From: Hippophae tibetana
Taxonomy: Eukaryota; Streptophyta; Magnoliopsida; Rosales; Elaeagnaceae
Direction of reading: 5' to 3'
Length of the DNA: 64,000 bases
Assembly (NCBI GenBank): GCA_037013495.1
Contig: CM072808.1
Span: 46,424,068 to 46,488,067 of the forward strand
In this document: in pieces, positions 47,423 to 58,953 of the stretch
Layout: each line of letters opens with the position of its first letter
Position numbering within the stretch: the first letter of the stretch is position 1
Notes under the pieces: generated by a model
Seen by the model: only the letters and a program-made list of their open reading frames with translations
What the model was told of the DNA's origin: nothing
Database searches by the model: none
Program-made: the position numbers and the translations under genes

Positions 47423-49804
47423 AATGTTGCTTAATTATTTAATCTGTTAATGTTAAAAACTTTTTGGTGATCTTAATTTTTGGGAAAAAAGAGAAGAAGA
47501 TCAGAGCATAATGAGCTTATGATTTTGTTTTAGCTATTAAATTATTCCTATCTTTTGTTTTGGGTTAGGAATCAATTTACGAACAGAGCAATGCAAATTT
47601 ATTTCTTTATTTTTATTTGGTTTATATTAGTGTTATTGATGTCTTTTTAATCCATGTACTAAACGAGATCTAAGTATCCATTGGCTTAAAAAAATAAGAA
47701 GACATTAACACTTTTGCTTCTCCGCTACTCCAAGGCAACGTGAGACTCATATGAAGCCTTTAAGGGACTAAATCATAATAAGACATCAACCATATATATC
47801 ATTCAAATCAAAATATGGTTAGAAGCTAGCTGTTCTTAAAACAACTATTCTAAAAGTTTAAAGAGTATATAATTTTTTTATTATATATATTTGTAACTCT
47901 CCTATAAATATTGGTTTTATATAACGTAAATATTAAATAATTAAAATTCAATAGTTAAGATTAATAAAATTCGAACACACAATTTTTAAATATAATATAA
48001 TTTTAGAAATTATTAGTCAACGAATTATTTAAAAAAATTAATATACAGAGAGAAGTTTTTTAATACTTTTAAACATATATCAAATATAGTACAACATTTA
48101 TTTACAAGTGTTGGGAGAGCTTATCAACTTCTTTGGATTGATCATGAACCAAACTATGAACTAATAAGCAAGTCATATCCGATGCTTTAATTTTTATTTT
48201 TCTAGATTTAGAAAAATATCTAATATGATTTAATAGTTGGTTTAATTTTGTTTTTTTAGATTAAATAATATTTTTTTAGTGTGATTTGAATTTTTTTTAA
48301 TTGTGATTGAAAGCGAAAGAAGACTAAACCACAATAATTGATTTAATTGACAGGAGAAAGTGCACTAACTAGGGTTACAATAATAGATTAATATAAATAT
48401 TGGAAATAATGTTATCATTCATCCTCAAGTGATTCAATAAGTCTATAGTATAAAGTCATCTGTGATCCTAATAAGAGGTTATTTTTGCCGTAGTAAACGA
48501 AGTGAGTCTCAGAGAATTTAAAACGTGCGACCTCGTGGATGGAGTGAGTCATTGGTGTGTTTATCTACCTTTATGTTAGCAAGATCACCCAACATGCCAC
48601 AAGCTAGGAAACGTTGTGAGCTCGAGTCGCATGTACACACACACTAATATATATATATTTGTACTTTCTTTCTTCGAGTGGATGTTTATTTATTTTTATC
48701 AGGTTTGGATTTGGAAACCATTGTATTATATGTATCTATCACAAATATTCCTAACTCATAATAAACATGTATGTTTAGCAAAAAAATTAGTTTTCTTAAT
48801 AAAGATCTAGACCTCATTCGTTTGAAAAAGATACCTCAAACAAAACTCTAAGACTACTAATTAAGCCAAATTAAACCTCTGTTTTATTTATTTATTAAGA
48901 TTAGGACAAAACAGATTTTGGAAGTTCATATGGAGATCTAGAAATCCCTAAGTCAAATATAGTTCCTTTGTTGACATTATTCATCATTTTGCTTACTATC
49001 AGCATTTTCAAGATGCCAATTTGCTTTTAAACATTAAGAATGCCTCAATTAATTCTCTGTGACTTTATTGTTTGGTAGCTAGATATTGAGACTCACTTGC
49101 GGTTCTGTTGTCTACTTTATTGTACATAAATTAAGCTATGAGAGTTAATAACAATGGCCGGCCAATTTGCAAGACTGGATATTGAATTGGAGGTTGGGAA
49201 ATATAATTCAAATTAAGTATACCATACTCACTTATTAGGCTAGTTGACAACCATCCACAATTAAAGATTAATTTAGAGGGAGATTAGATATTTTCCTCTT
49301 AAAAATTTGTTTAACATCTGTTTTATTAATAGAATTATATATAATACGCACCATTTAAAAAAATCATTAAAGTTTCTAAACAATATTTTAAATGAAGTTT
49401 TATAATCCTGTTAATAAAGCATAAAATAAAATAAAATAATAATTGAACTCATATATGTAATAAAATTTTCATTGAATAAATATAATTTCATAATCAAAAG
49501 CAAACCCACGTCATGAATCTTACACAATACATAATAATTAAACAAAAGCTCCTCATTATTTCCTTATGAGTTCACAAGTAGTTATTGTAACTTCTAAACT
49601 TATAAGACTATTCATAATAATCCAACAATTAACAAAGCCCTCTTTACTCTTTGCTCTCAAGATGAGAGACATAATAAAATATTTTCTTTCGATATATAAC
49701 CTCCTATATATAGTCAAAGCACAACAAGTTATTTGTTGTTTTATGTACAAAAATGCATACATAACTTGTATTTTGAAAAGTACTTATTTGTCACTAAATA
49801 AGTA
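47423..49804. other. Intergenic between convergent genes, no gene recognised
   Basis: This holds the 3' flanks of the X8 gene and of the GH9 gene. Between about 48400 and 48640 a less AT-rich patch includes words loosely like tRNA-derived SINE boxes (GAGCTCGAGTCGC), but I could not support a SINE. Near 49316-49420, CTGTTTTATTAATAGAATTATA and TATAATCCTGTTAATAAAGC form a loose inverted pair related to the repeat near 7590-7660. The short frames on both strands near 49560-49800 have no domain. Confidence 0.5.
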
Positions 49805-52068
49805 CTAATTAGGGTTAGCAACAAAATAAGCAAGTACCCCAACAAATGGGGCATTAATATAAGTTGTAGGCTCAGATTTTCGAAAATCAGCTCTATCATC
49901 CTCATAAACATCATCTTCACCAGGTCCTCCAACCAAAGCTCCAACTAACACGTTTGGATTAGAATTCGAGGAGTTAAAGTAAATTGAACCTTCCTTACAT
50001 GCAATAAACTGAGGATGATCCTTGATCGAAGGTAACGAGGATCCACGGTGGTGAATCTTTTGTGGATAGCGATCACCGTACCCAACCATGTATGATAAAC
50101 CCATTGGATTATCACCTAAAATGTAATCAACTTGCTTCTTAGCTTGTTGTCTGAGCCAACTTGGAGTAACATCTATGTTACCACAATTTAGGGTTTGGGA
50201 AGTTGTTGATAAGTAATTGGCATAAACCAACAAAAGAAATGTGATTGAAGTCACATGTTGCAAATTGCTACCTCCAGGCTTGTAAATGAGGCCACCAGGT
50301 GTGTACTCTATGTGAGAGGAAGATGATTCAGGTATTAAAGTGCACATGAAGCTATCTGCTGAAGCCTTGTAGGATTGTAGATTCAACATGTTGCTTTCTA
50401 GGACTTCCTATAACAATTTTATCCAAAATTTTAAAGTAAATATGCACTTTGCACATGATTTTATAAAATAAAAAAAATTAATGAGAGTTTGTTTAGTAAC
50501 TTTATGTTTGTAAGTTTATTTCCATATGTATTTTTCCAGTAATCACGTAAAATAGGTTCGAATTTTACGCTATTTTATAATTTAATTTAAGTTGTGAGAA
50601 TTTTGAAATAAAGATTTGATAAAATTGTCAGGAGCATGTATGATACAAGAAAATTAAAATGAATTTACATGTGTAGAAAATTTGCATGTACATGTGACCA
50701 AAATTTTATTGTTATATGAATATGTAAAAAAAATTAATGGTACACATTTAGATAGCTTAAATTAAATTATAAATATTGGTATAAATCGAACTTATTTTGT
50801 GAGTTTTACTTTATCTTTTGAGTTAATTAAAATATGTAAACATATCAATGTTATGCTATAATTGTCCTCAATGAGGTTGGAAAAAAAAAGAGGTAGGTGA
50901 ATTATGTTTTGGTTTCTTTTAGTAATAGTTAGTAATAGTTGAAGTATAATTATTAGTTAATTAATAGTTATTTTCAGAATGAAGCTAAACAAGAACATAA
51001 GGAATATAAATAGAGAAAGGAAAACAGAAAAAAGTGAGACCTTAGAGACAAGAACATTAAGGCCAGCATGCTTGTTATCCCAACCAAATTCATTAAAAGT
51101 GTCCTCAGCTCCAAGAGTTTTGCCATTGTTTTGTATGTAATCCAAGAATGAACCATCCCCTGTTGCCCTCCTTAGCCAAGCTGCTCCCCAAAGCAATTCA
51201 TCCTATATATATACATGTACATAATCGACATATCACTATAATTAATATTATTATTTCATTATTATTAGTGAATTATTAATTTAATAATTAAATAGAGTGT
51301 TCAGTAAGAATAGACATTGTTAAAATGATGTGATGTTTAAGTAATTACTAACCTGATAACCATTAAAGTCACAGTAAAAAGGGCAAACACCATCTCTAAT
51401 ATTGGAATTATCACTATAGGCACCTCTATATGTATCTGCAAACTGGAAGGCCTTAACAGCATTTCTTAACAATGTTTCTGAGTAACCAGGATCCGAGGAC
51501 TTGAATGCCATTGAGGCTGCTGCTAGAGCTGCAGCCGTCTCACCCGCGACATCCGATGCCGGATTTGGTGCGTCTACGGCATATACGGTCCTTGCCGTGT
51601 CCATATCTTCTGGTCTTTCCCAACAATTATGGTCTGCATTTGGATCTCCAACCTAATTTCCATTAAAAAAATAAAAATAAAAATGCAACATTGTTAAATT
51701 ACTTTTAGAAAATTATATATTAATTGGATTTGTCTTGTGAGGACGATTTATGTCTTTATCTACAGAAGCATAAAATTGAGGTACGTAGATTTCTGGACCC
51801 ATACTTCTAAAATAATAATAGTAATAATAATAAAATTCTGGACCCATGCATATATAATTCACGGACTCAACTTAGACAAAAATAAATAAATAAAAATTTA
51901 CCTTATAATATGATAGATATATAAGGTTCACATCAAATTTTCTGAGTTTCACGAGAAGAAAAGATTTTGTAGGCAATTTATATTATTTATTTTATTTTTA
52001 TTTACTTGTATATAATAATAATAATAATAATTAAAAATCAAATGTATTATATATATATATCCTACCTT

Positions 52069-52106
<38 letters not shown>

Positions 52107-52867
52107 TTTTAGAAAAATTAACATATATATGATTGCGAAGTGCAACCAGACAATTAACCAACCCAGTAGAGAAGTGCACTAAAGGAGTCCACCCGATATG
52201 ATTCACGGATTAGTTAAACGAAAGCCATAATAATACTTAAAATAAACAGCCTCAACTCTCACCCACTATATATCATAATTTAAACAATCTCAACCCACCC
52301 TCTCAACCAACTATTTTTTTTCTTTTCTTTTCTGTTTAAAAAAAAAAAAGCAACAACTTAATTTTATTTTTCAATAGAAAATGAAAATGCGTGTTAATGA
52401 ATAATAAATTAACTTTATTATATAGAAATAAAAAAATAAAAAAAGGAAAATTTACGTACCTGAACAAAAATACGATTAGACTGAGAAACAGTTTTGAGCA
52501 AGTAATCAGAAGACCAACGGATGGCAAAAAGAGAATTCGCAAGATGAGTTGGAGGCATGAAATGACCAAATTCAATAAGACTCCAAGCCAGCATTGTAGT
52601 AGTAAAAGCCATTGGGAAACCAAACTTGACATTATCACCAGCATCATAGTACCCACCTGTTAAGTCGGTGTTATAATTCCAACCATCACTTAATCCTGAA
52701 TTGTCTCTCCATTTTTGGCTTTGATCTTGTGGTAAATACCCAGAACGTTGTCCTTCAAAGAATAGTATTGCTTTTGATAATGCGTCTTGGTAGTCATGAT
52801 TATTGCTTGACATTGCCCAATTTGGGAATTCTATAACAAGAAGAATAAGAACCAAAAACAACTTCAT
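49805..52867 (-). CDS. Endo-1,4-beta-glucanase, glycoside hydrolase family 9 (class B)
   Basis: A secreted inverting endoglucanase that cleaves beta-1,4-glucan in the cell wall. Four minus-strand exons close in phase to 490 aa: 52460-52867, 51353-51652, 51041-51202 and 49805-50407. [17 protein letters not shown] is a signal peptide, and mature [20 protein letters not shown] is the standard GH9 N terminus. The catalytic region [17 protein letters not shown] holds D75/D78. [41 protein letters not shown] and [19 protein letters not shown] follow. Signature 1 has HHRGSS at 409-414. Signature 2 ([20 protein letters not shown]) supplies the catalytic acid E469. There is no CBM49 tail and no N-terminal membrane anchor, so it is class B. 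An ATG 39 nt upstream would put a Lys-rich stretch before the signal peptide, so I chose 52867. It is intact. Confidence 0.96.
52071..52102. repeat. (TA)n microsatellite in a GH9 intron
   Basis: About 30 bases of TA repeats lie within the 807-bp intron 51653-52459; a shorter TA run precedes it near 52045-52060. Confidence 0.9.
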
Positions 52868-52994
52868 TTTGTTGGGTTTTTTTTTCTTTTCTTTTATTGA
52901 GATCAAATGGGTTGTTTTGTTTTATAGTAGTTAGTTAACTTGAGACTTGTGAGTTTTGATGATTTGGTTGGGTGGGTGTGTTGTGGGGGAGGGG

Positions 52995-53003
52995 GTTTAT
53001 ATG
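52995..53003 (-). promoter_or_regulatory. Possible TATA box of the GH9 gene
   Basis: On the minus strand CATATAAAC, followed by a C-rich stretch, lies about 130 bases upstream of the start codon at 52867. That fits a transcription start near 52965 and a leader of roughly 100 bases. Position and sequence only. Confidence 0.45.
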
Positions 53004-53057
53004 GCCTTTTTTTTCTTTTTCTTTTTCTTTTTTTTTGAGAGTGTCACGGGGAAGAGT

Positions 53058-53074
53058 GAGAGAGAGAGAGAGAG
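53058..53074. repeat. (GA)n run in the GH9 promoter
   Basis: About 17 bases of GA repeats (TC on the coding strand) lie about 55 bases upstream of the TATA-like site. GA/CT repeats near start sites are common in plant promoters. Confidence 0.75.
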
Positions 53075-53169
53075 TGGAGGGGAGTGATGTGAGGGTGTAG
53101 GCTAGGAGTTGTGTAAAGTGCATATTAGCGCCGACACTGAATTGGGAAGTGTGTGTCAGTAAGTTCACA

Positions 53170-56100
53170 TGTCGTGAAACAAAGTGTCATACTACTGAAT
53201 TATACATACATTCTAGGAATGTAAAATTTAAAATATAATTACAAATATACTTCAATTAATTATTATATTATTTTTTTCTCATTTTTAAAGCTATTTGTTA
53301 CACCATATTATATTAATATAGGTGAAAATTTGGGTACAAATCTACGTGCCCCTACATTCCAGATGATCTAAAAGCTTATATATATATAAAATATACTTCT
53401 TATTTATAAAAGTTTTTTCATAATTTTTTTTACCTAGTATAAAAGTACGTACGTACGTACTTAATTGTATAATCTCATTAATGAATTCTTATTCTGTGAA
53501 TATAAAAGATATATTACGGTAGATTTTTCTTATATTTGAATCGTTCACCCACTAATACGCACGAAGATCTTGATTCAAACTCCAACAATGTAGTTTTGCT
53601 CGAGGCCAATTTTGAATCAGTAATTATTATACTTAAGCTTTAAAATGTATCTTTCTCCAATTAATTATATATATGCAGTTCATTTAGCCATCTTATATAT
53701 GTTTAACGTCTCGTAAATATTTCCTATTTCTTTTTATTATTATATTTCTAAATGGGGATGTTTTTTTTAATAATATTAGCATACTTTAATAATACAATTG
53801 ATAAAGTTATATGATATTAGAAGATAGGCTTTTATAATTTTTTAGAGTGTGTTGGAGAATGATTTTGATACTTTATTTTTTATTTTTTCAAGTGATTTTT
53901 TAATCATTTTTAAAGAATTATTACCAAAATATGTAATGATTTATAAATCTTTAAAATAAATATTTTTAATCATATTTTTGATATCTAATTTTTTTCCATC
54001 ACCAAAATTTTTTTATAAATTTTTTTTTATAACTTTTATATGTATAAATATTTAAAGGAAGTGAATAAAAACTTAAAAGTTGTAAATAATAACCAGAAGA
54101 AGAAGAAGAAGAAGAATTAAAAAAAATAAAATTTTACTAAATAGTTTGTAGATAATTTTTAATTTTTTTTCTTGAAAATCATTAAGTAAAAATTATTATT
54201 GATTATTTTTACAAAATAATTACAAATCGCAAAAAATATTATTTAATTAAAAATTAAAAAAAATAATCATAATTGTTACCTAACATGGACTTAGTTATCA
54301 AGATCTTGGGACAAAAATTCTAAGGTGTTGGCACAAAAATTAAATAGTACATAATTAACCAAAGAATTAAACTAAAAAAACACATAAAACTAACAATGAT
54401 TATAATATATGTTTTTAGGCTTTCACGAGGATGGGAGGATGAAGAACGTGCAAGTTACGTTCATAATATTCCTAGTTAATTTTTTTAAAAAATATATATT
54501 GTATTACCTTTCAGATTGAGGGGGGAAAATTTTGTACATATTGGGAAATTAATTAACCAAACACAGCCTAACCAAAATGTTGTAATATTGATTAGCAAAA
54601 AGAAAATGCTGGAATATAATCGATGTTTTATAAAAGGAAAAGTAAGTCTATTTATGATCAACAAAAAGCAAAGTGATTCCGAAAATATAGTAAAGTGAGA
54701 TAAAAGACTCCCAAAGAAATGAAAAAATAAATACTTATCTCCATGCTCAAGGTATATAGAGAGAGAAGAAATGAAGTGTGAGCTTCAAATGCACTTTTTT
54801 TAAAATCATTTTTTGTATTTAGTGAAGAAGAAGAAGAATAATAAATCCTTTTGAAGAAAAAATATGATAAAATATAGTTACATCGATCTCATTGCTTATC
54901 TTTGACTATTTACTTGAATTAATAATCTTTTTACTTGAACTTAATTCAAATACATAAAGTAGACAAATAGGTAGAACTTCTATTTTAGATGTGAATGTAT
55001 TGATTTAAAATGATTTATCATCTTAAAATGACATTCGTATATATATATATATATATACATTTTTTTTCTATAATATACACTATTTTACAAAGAATAAAAA
55101 CCTTTCAAAATTTTAATAGAATAATTCCTTTTATTATTTTTTTATATTTTTTTTAGGGGTGTTATTGTTTGTGCAAGCCTCTATGGTAAAATCAGTTTGG
55201 GACTTGAGAGACGTTAGTTTATTCTATTATAGACGTTAACGAGTGGAGTTTATTTATTTTTAACTGGTAATAAGATATTTTCATTTTAGATATCAAATCA
55301 TGTGTTTTTTATATTTAGAAAAAAATATTATTAATGAAAAATTGTTGCATATAATATGAAAATTAACATTCAATGTAACAAATTTAACTTACTCCTTTAT
55401 ATTTATAGAATCTAAAAAAAATGTACCTAATAAGTAATCATGAAATTAACAACTATTATTAATATATATATATAAGATTTTATTCAATAAAAAATGTGTA
55501 ACATGTGTATATATAGCTTTTAACTCATGTAATTGCCTTAAATCTAAGATATTGAAACAGTTTTTACAAAAATCAAAAGCCCCGTTTTGGAGCATCAAAT
55601 CCCTTTTTTTCAAGTAAATATTTTTAATTTAAAAAAAAAAATCACATCGCTTGTGAGCATGAATGAAGGCCCACCAACTAACTCAAAATGGAAAATTACT
55701 ATCACCATCTGCCACTAAATACATATTCTATGTCCTTTAAAATTCTTATAAAATAAAAGACAATAAAGGGAAAAGGGTAATAATCCCTTTGCTAAGTACA
55801 TAGTTATTATTTAATCAACGTATTTTAAAAATATATCATTTAATTATTTTAAATATATAATGCTCATAATTACTTCGAATTCCTTATAATTGTTAATTAA
55901 TACCTTTGTAAAAGAGAACTAGATACTGAAAATTAGATTATACTTTCTCCATTTAAGTAGTTAATTCATACTTTGTTTTTGAGTGGGCATTCTAGTAATT
56001 TTCTTTTCTTTAGCACATATTATATCTATACACCCATCAATTCATGGTATTGGCAACAGTAATATAATTATTTTCAAATGAGATGAATTACTATCCTTAT

Positions 56101-56779
56101 TTATATGCACAACGTGGACACGATCTCCCTCACATCGTCAAGAATCTGTCCCTTTGAGATTGACGGGGATGTTAAGCTTATGGAACTCAAGTGGCGGAAT
56201 GCATCACTCACTAGTGACGAAACAACTGTACCGATCGGATAACCTGTTTTAATACCATGTTAAATTTGAGTCTAACTTCATCTCAAAAACCAAGTTATGA
56301 GATGAAGAACTGCACTTGTTTATATGCACAACATGAACGCGATCTCTAATTGATGTGAGACTTTGAGAAAATATAATCTGTACTTTTTTTCTTTTTTTTT
56401 ATTTATTTAGACCTTTTGCGGAGACCACACAGTATAAGGTGATGGAGTAGGTTTTGGTTTGGGTTTTCTTTTACCTCTCATCTTCGCCTCTAATAACCCA
56501 TTTTCTTCCTTGCGTTTATTTATTTATTTATTTTATTAGAAACGTAAAGTTATGTTAGTTATTAAAAAAATAAAATATCCTTATAAATAAATTTAAAAGA
56601 GTATTTATTCTCAAAAATTATTAAGATAATAATTAAATAATGATTTTTTCCTTTTTCTTATCTTTTTTATATAACCAAAAGAACTAATTGATACATTTTA
56701 CAACCAAAAGATCAAATCTGAAAACAAATAAGTTAAAATATCATTTCATCGTAAATTATAAGCCTTTTAAATAAACAAT
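53170..56779. other. Gene-poor AT-rich intergenic region
   Basis: About 3.6 kb without a recognisable gene. It contains short simple repeats: GTAC tetranucleotides near 53446-53461, AAG triplets near 54097-54115, and TA runs near 55036-55060. A dispersed plant repeat lies at about 56095-56375. The plus frame 54516-54698 has no domain. Confidence 0.6.
56095..56375. repeat. Dispersed plant repeat (TACCATGTTAAATTTGAG type)
   Basis: The string AATACCATGTTAAATTTGAG, then ATGAGATGAAGAACTGCACT, then TTATATGCACAACATGAACG and GATGTGAGACTTTGAG matches a repeat I recall from many eudicot intergenic regions (there typically ...GATGTGGGACTT...). A shorter related unit (TTATATGCACAACGTGGACA, 56101) occurs about 220 bp earlier, so it is partly duplicated. 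Its class (TRIM, solo LTR or MITE) is unclear to me. Confidence 0.45.
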
Positions 56780-56925
56780 TTTTTTATAGAAAATAATAAA
56801 AAATTAAGAAATAATATGAAATGAATAAATAATAAAAATAGAAATACAAAAAATCTCATGATGTTTTGTTATAGGAAATGATAATTAGTAAAAAAAATTA
56901 AAAGAAATACAAAAAATAAGATTAA

Positions 56926-56930
56926 ATCTT
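56926..56930. repeat. Left 5-bp target duplication of the solo LTR
   Basis: ATCTT abuts the LTR's left end and is repeated at 58949-58953. The intact target (AAATCTTAA) is visible in copy 1 near 27320. Confidence 0.85.
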
Positions 56931-58948
56931 TGTTGTGTGTTTTACAACACATAAAAAACGTGCAAGTATACACGGTCACAAGTAATAATATTTGATAAGT
57001 AAGTCATCGTTCCCACAGAGATTTGTTACTACAGTTTGTTGAGTACTAAAATTATCTCTCTCTGATTTTATTCAAAACGTTCGTTGATTGTAACAAAGCT
57101 AAGAAAACAGTTAAATAATAAAATAACAGGAATCTAGGATTGCAATTTTTCACCAAATTAATCAACTCAAATCATTTTATTTTCTTTTGATTTATATTTT
57201 TTAGTACATTTAATTTGTCAACCGAAAACTTCTAATTTTATTCATACATCTCTTCCGAGCTCCGTACAAACATACCTCGTTAAATTAATTCACTATATTC
57301 CTATGAGAATTAAATTCACCGAGATTCATTACGTTTTAAGTTCTCAAATGACCACACATACAATTAGGGTATATTTCTATCCTTCATCATACATGTCTTT
57401 CTATTTACGAGTAATATACACACAAATGCCTCGTCCAAGTTTATTCATGTGCCACAGATCGTTTTGATAAGATTCGTAAATAATCAAAAAGCATTAAGTA
57501 CAAAATAGAACGAACAAATCGAACGTCTTATAAATCTATCAAAAATAATTAAAATAAAAGCTTCATAAATTAAGATCAAATGCAACCCTATAAAAATTAA
57601 ATTACTTCATAAAATTAAAATAAAAATTACAAAAGATACAGAAAAATAAGATGAAGAAGAAGGAAAATTAAAATAACACTTAGAACAAATATTTGGCACA
57701 CGCAGAACACAACAAAAACCAAAAAATGGCTTCTGCGTGTTCTGCAGTCCAAAAACCGAGCAACACAAAATAATCTCCAAAACTAAACTCTCCAAAACTC
57801 CCAAAACTTTTAAAACTCTCTAAAAGTAAAACTAAAAAAAACTCTCAAACTCTATCATTTTATCTCCTATTTATAACATTAAATTTCTAAAAAAAAATAC
57901 ATTTAAAAATATTTTTTTTTATATACGCGGGAGACAACTAATGATGGAGAAATTAATTTAAAATTACGAGTGGGGGACAAAAATGTATCGAAAACGCAAA
58001 CTAGAATCATGTGCGTCGCTGCACATTTTTTTAAATTCACGCTGCCACGTGTCGGCTTCTGATTCGCTCCAATAATTAGTACGAACACCTGGCAGAATCC
58101 AATTGGCTGCGGGAAACGGGCGCAGGGGACATCAGCGCACAGGATACAACGGCTACAACACGGGGCTTGATCTTGCGTTTTCGCGCTCATCATAACATGC
58201 CACGTGTCATCACATGATTGGCTGAAAAATAGAGTGGGACACATGGCAATTACTGATTCGAGGTTAGGATTCAGGTGGACACGTGGCTGAATTTAATTCG
58301 TTGAAAATCTGGTTGCATGCAGAGACCAGCGCACGGGATCAGAGGCGCGCGTACGTGGGGGACAACGGCTGGACGCGTCATACATGTGGGTCCCACCTAC
58401 ACGCCGGCCTACGCGGTAGGTGGGCCCCACTCGGGCGTCGAGCCGCGTGAAAGAAACTACACACACGCGATTTGGTCGGGCGTGATCTGGACACGTGCAT
58501 CGTAGCCGTTTCTTCTTTGATCGGACGGTCCACGTTTGACGCGTGGTTCTTCTTATCTGCGTAGAAAATTAAGTTTTCTTAATTGCATTTTGACCCACAA
58601 ATTTATTTCAAATTACATTTTCAACTTTCTTTAATTACAGTTTAGCCCTTTTCTAATTTAAATTAAATTTTTAAACTTTTAATAATTAAAATTAAGCTCG
58701 ATTTAAATTTAAATTATATTTTTGACTTTTATAAATTGCAATTAAACCCTCTTTTATTTGAAATTATATTTTTGGACACAAATTTCCAATTAAGTACGTT
58801 TTCGATACAAATTATTTAATTTTCATAAAAAAATATAAAAAACAGTAAATACTAATTTATTCATCGAAAATTAACTAAAAACATTAAGAACATAGCAATT
58901 ATAATTAATAAAATAGGTAAAAATAATTATATAAAATACAGTTATCAA
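56931..58948 (-). mobile_element. Solo LTR (about 2.0 kb) nested in pararetrovirus copy 2
   Basis: The segment begins TGTTGTGTGTTTTACAAC and ends CAGTTATCA, so both strands read TG...CA, and it is flanked by the exact 5-bp duplication ATCTT, as for LTR retrotransposons. The flanks join to give the uninterrupted sequence seen in copy 1. No internal domain, primer-binding site or second LTR is present, so it is a solo LTR left by recombination. It contains a GC-rich, ACGTG-rich core near 58000-58560, in contrast to the surrounding AT-rich DNA. Orientation (TGATAACTG start on the minus strand) is my inference from similar plant repeats. Short frames inside it are not genes. It is younger than the pararetrovirus copy it interrupts. 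Confidence 0.82.
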
Positions 58949-58953
58949 TCTTA
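58949..58953. repeat. Right 5-bp target duplication of the solo LTR
   Basis: ATCTT at 58949-58953 matches 56926-56930, after which the pararetrovirus sequence resumes. Confidence 0.85.

Noticed and set aside
48420-48640. tRNA-derived SINE
   Set aside because: The GAGCTCGAGTCGC word is only B-box-like; no convincing A box at the right spacing, tail or target duplication was seen.
53446-53461. GTAC tetranucleotide run as a regulatory element
   Set aside because: A short simple repeat far from any start codon; GTAC is a copper-response core elsewhere but nothing supports that here.
57903-58505. Cys-rich minus frame and Arg/Gly-rich plus frame
   Set aside because: Both fall in the GC-rich core of the solo LTR; open frames there reflect base composition.
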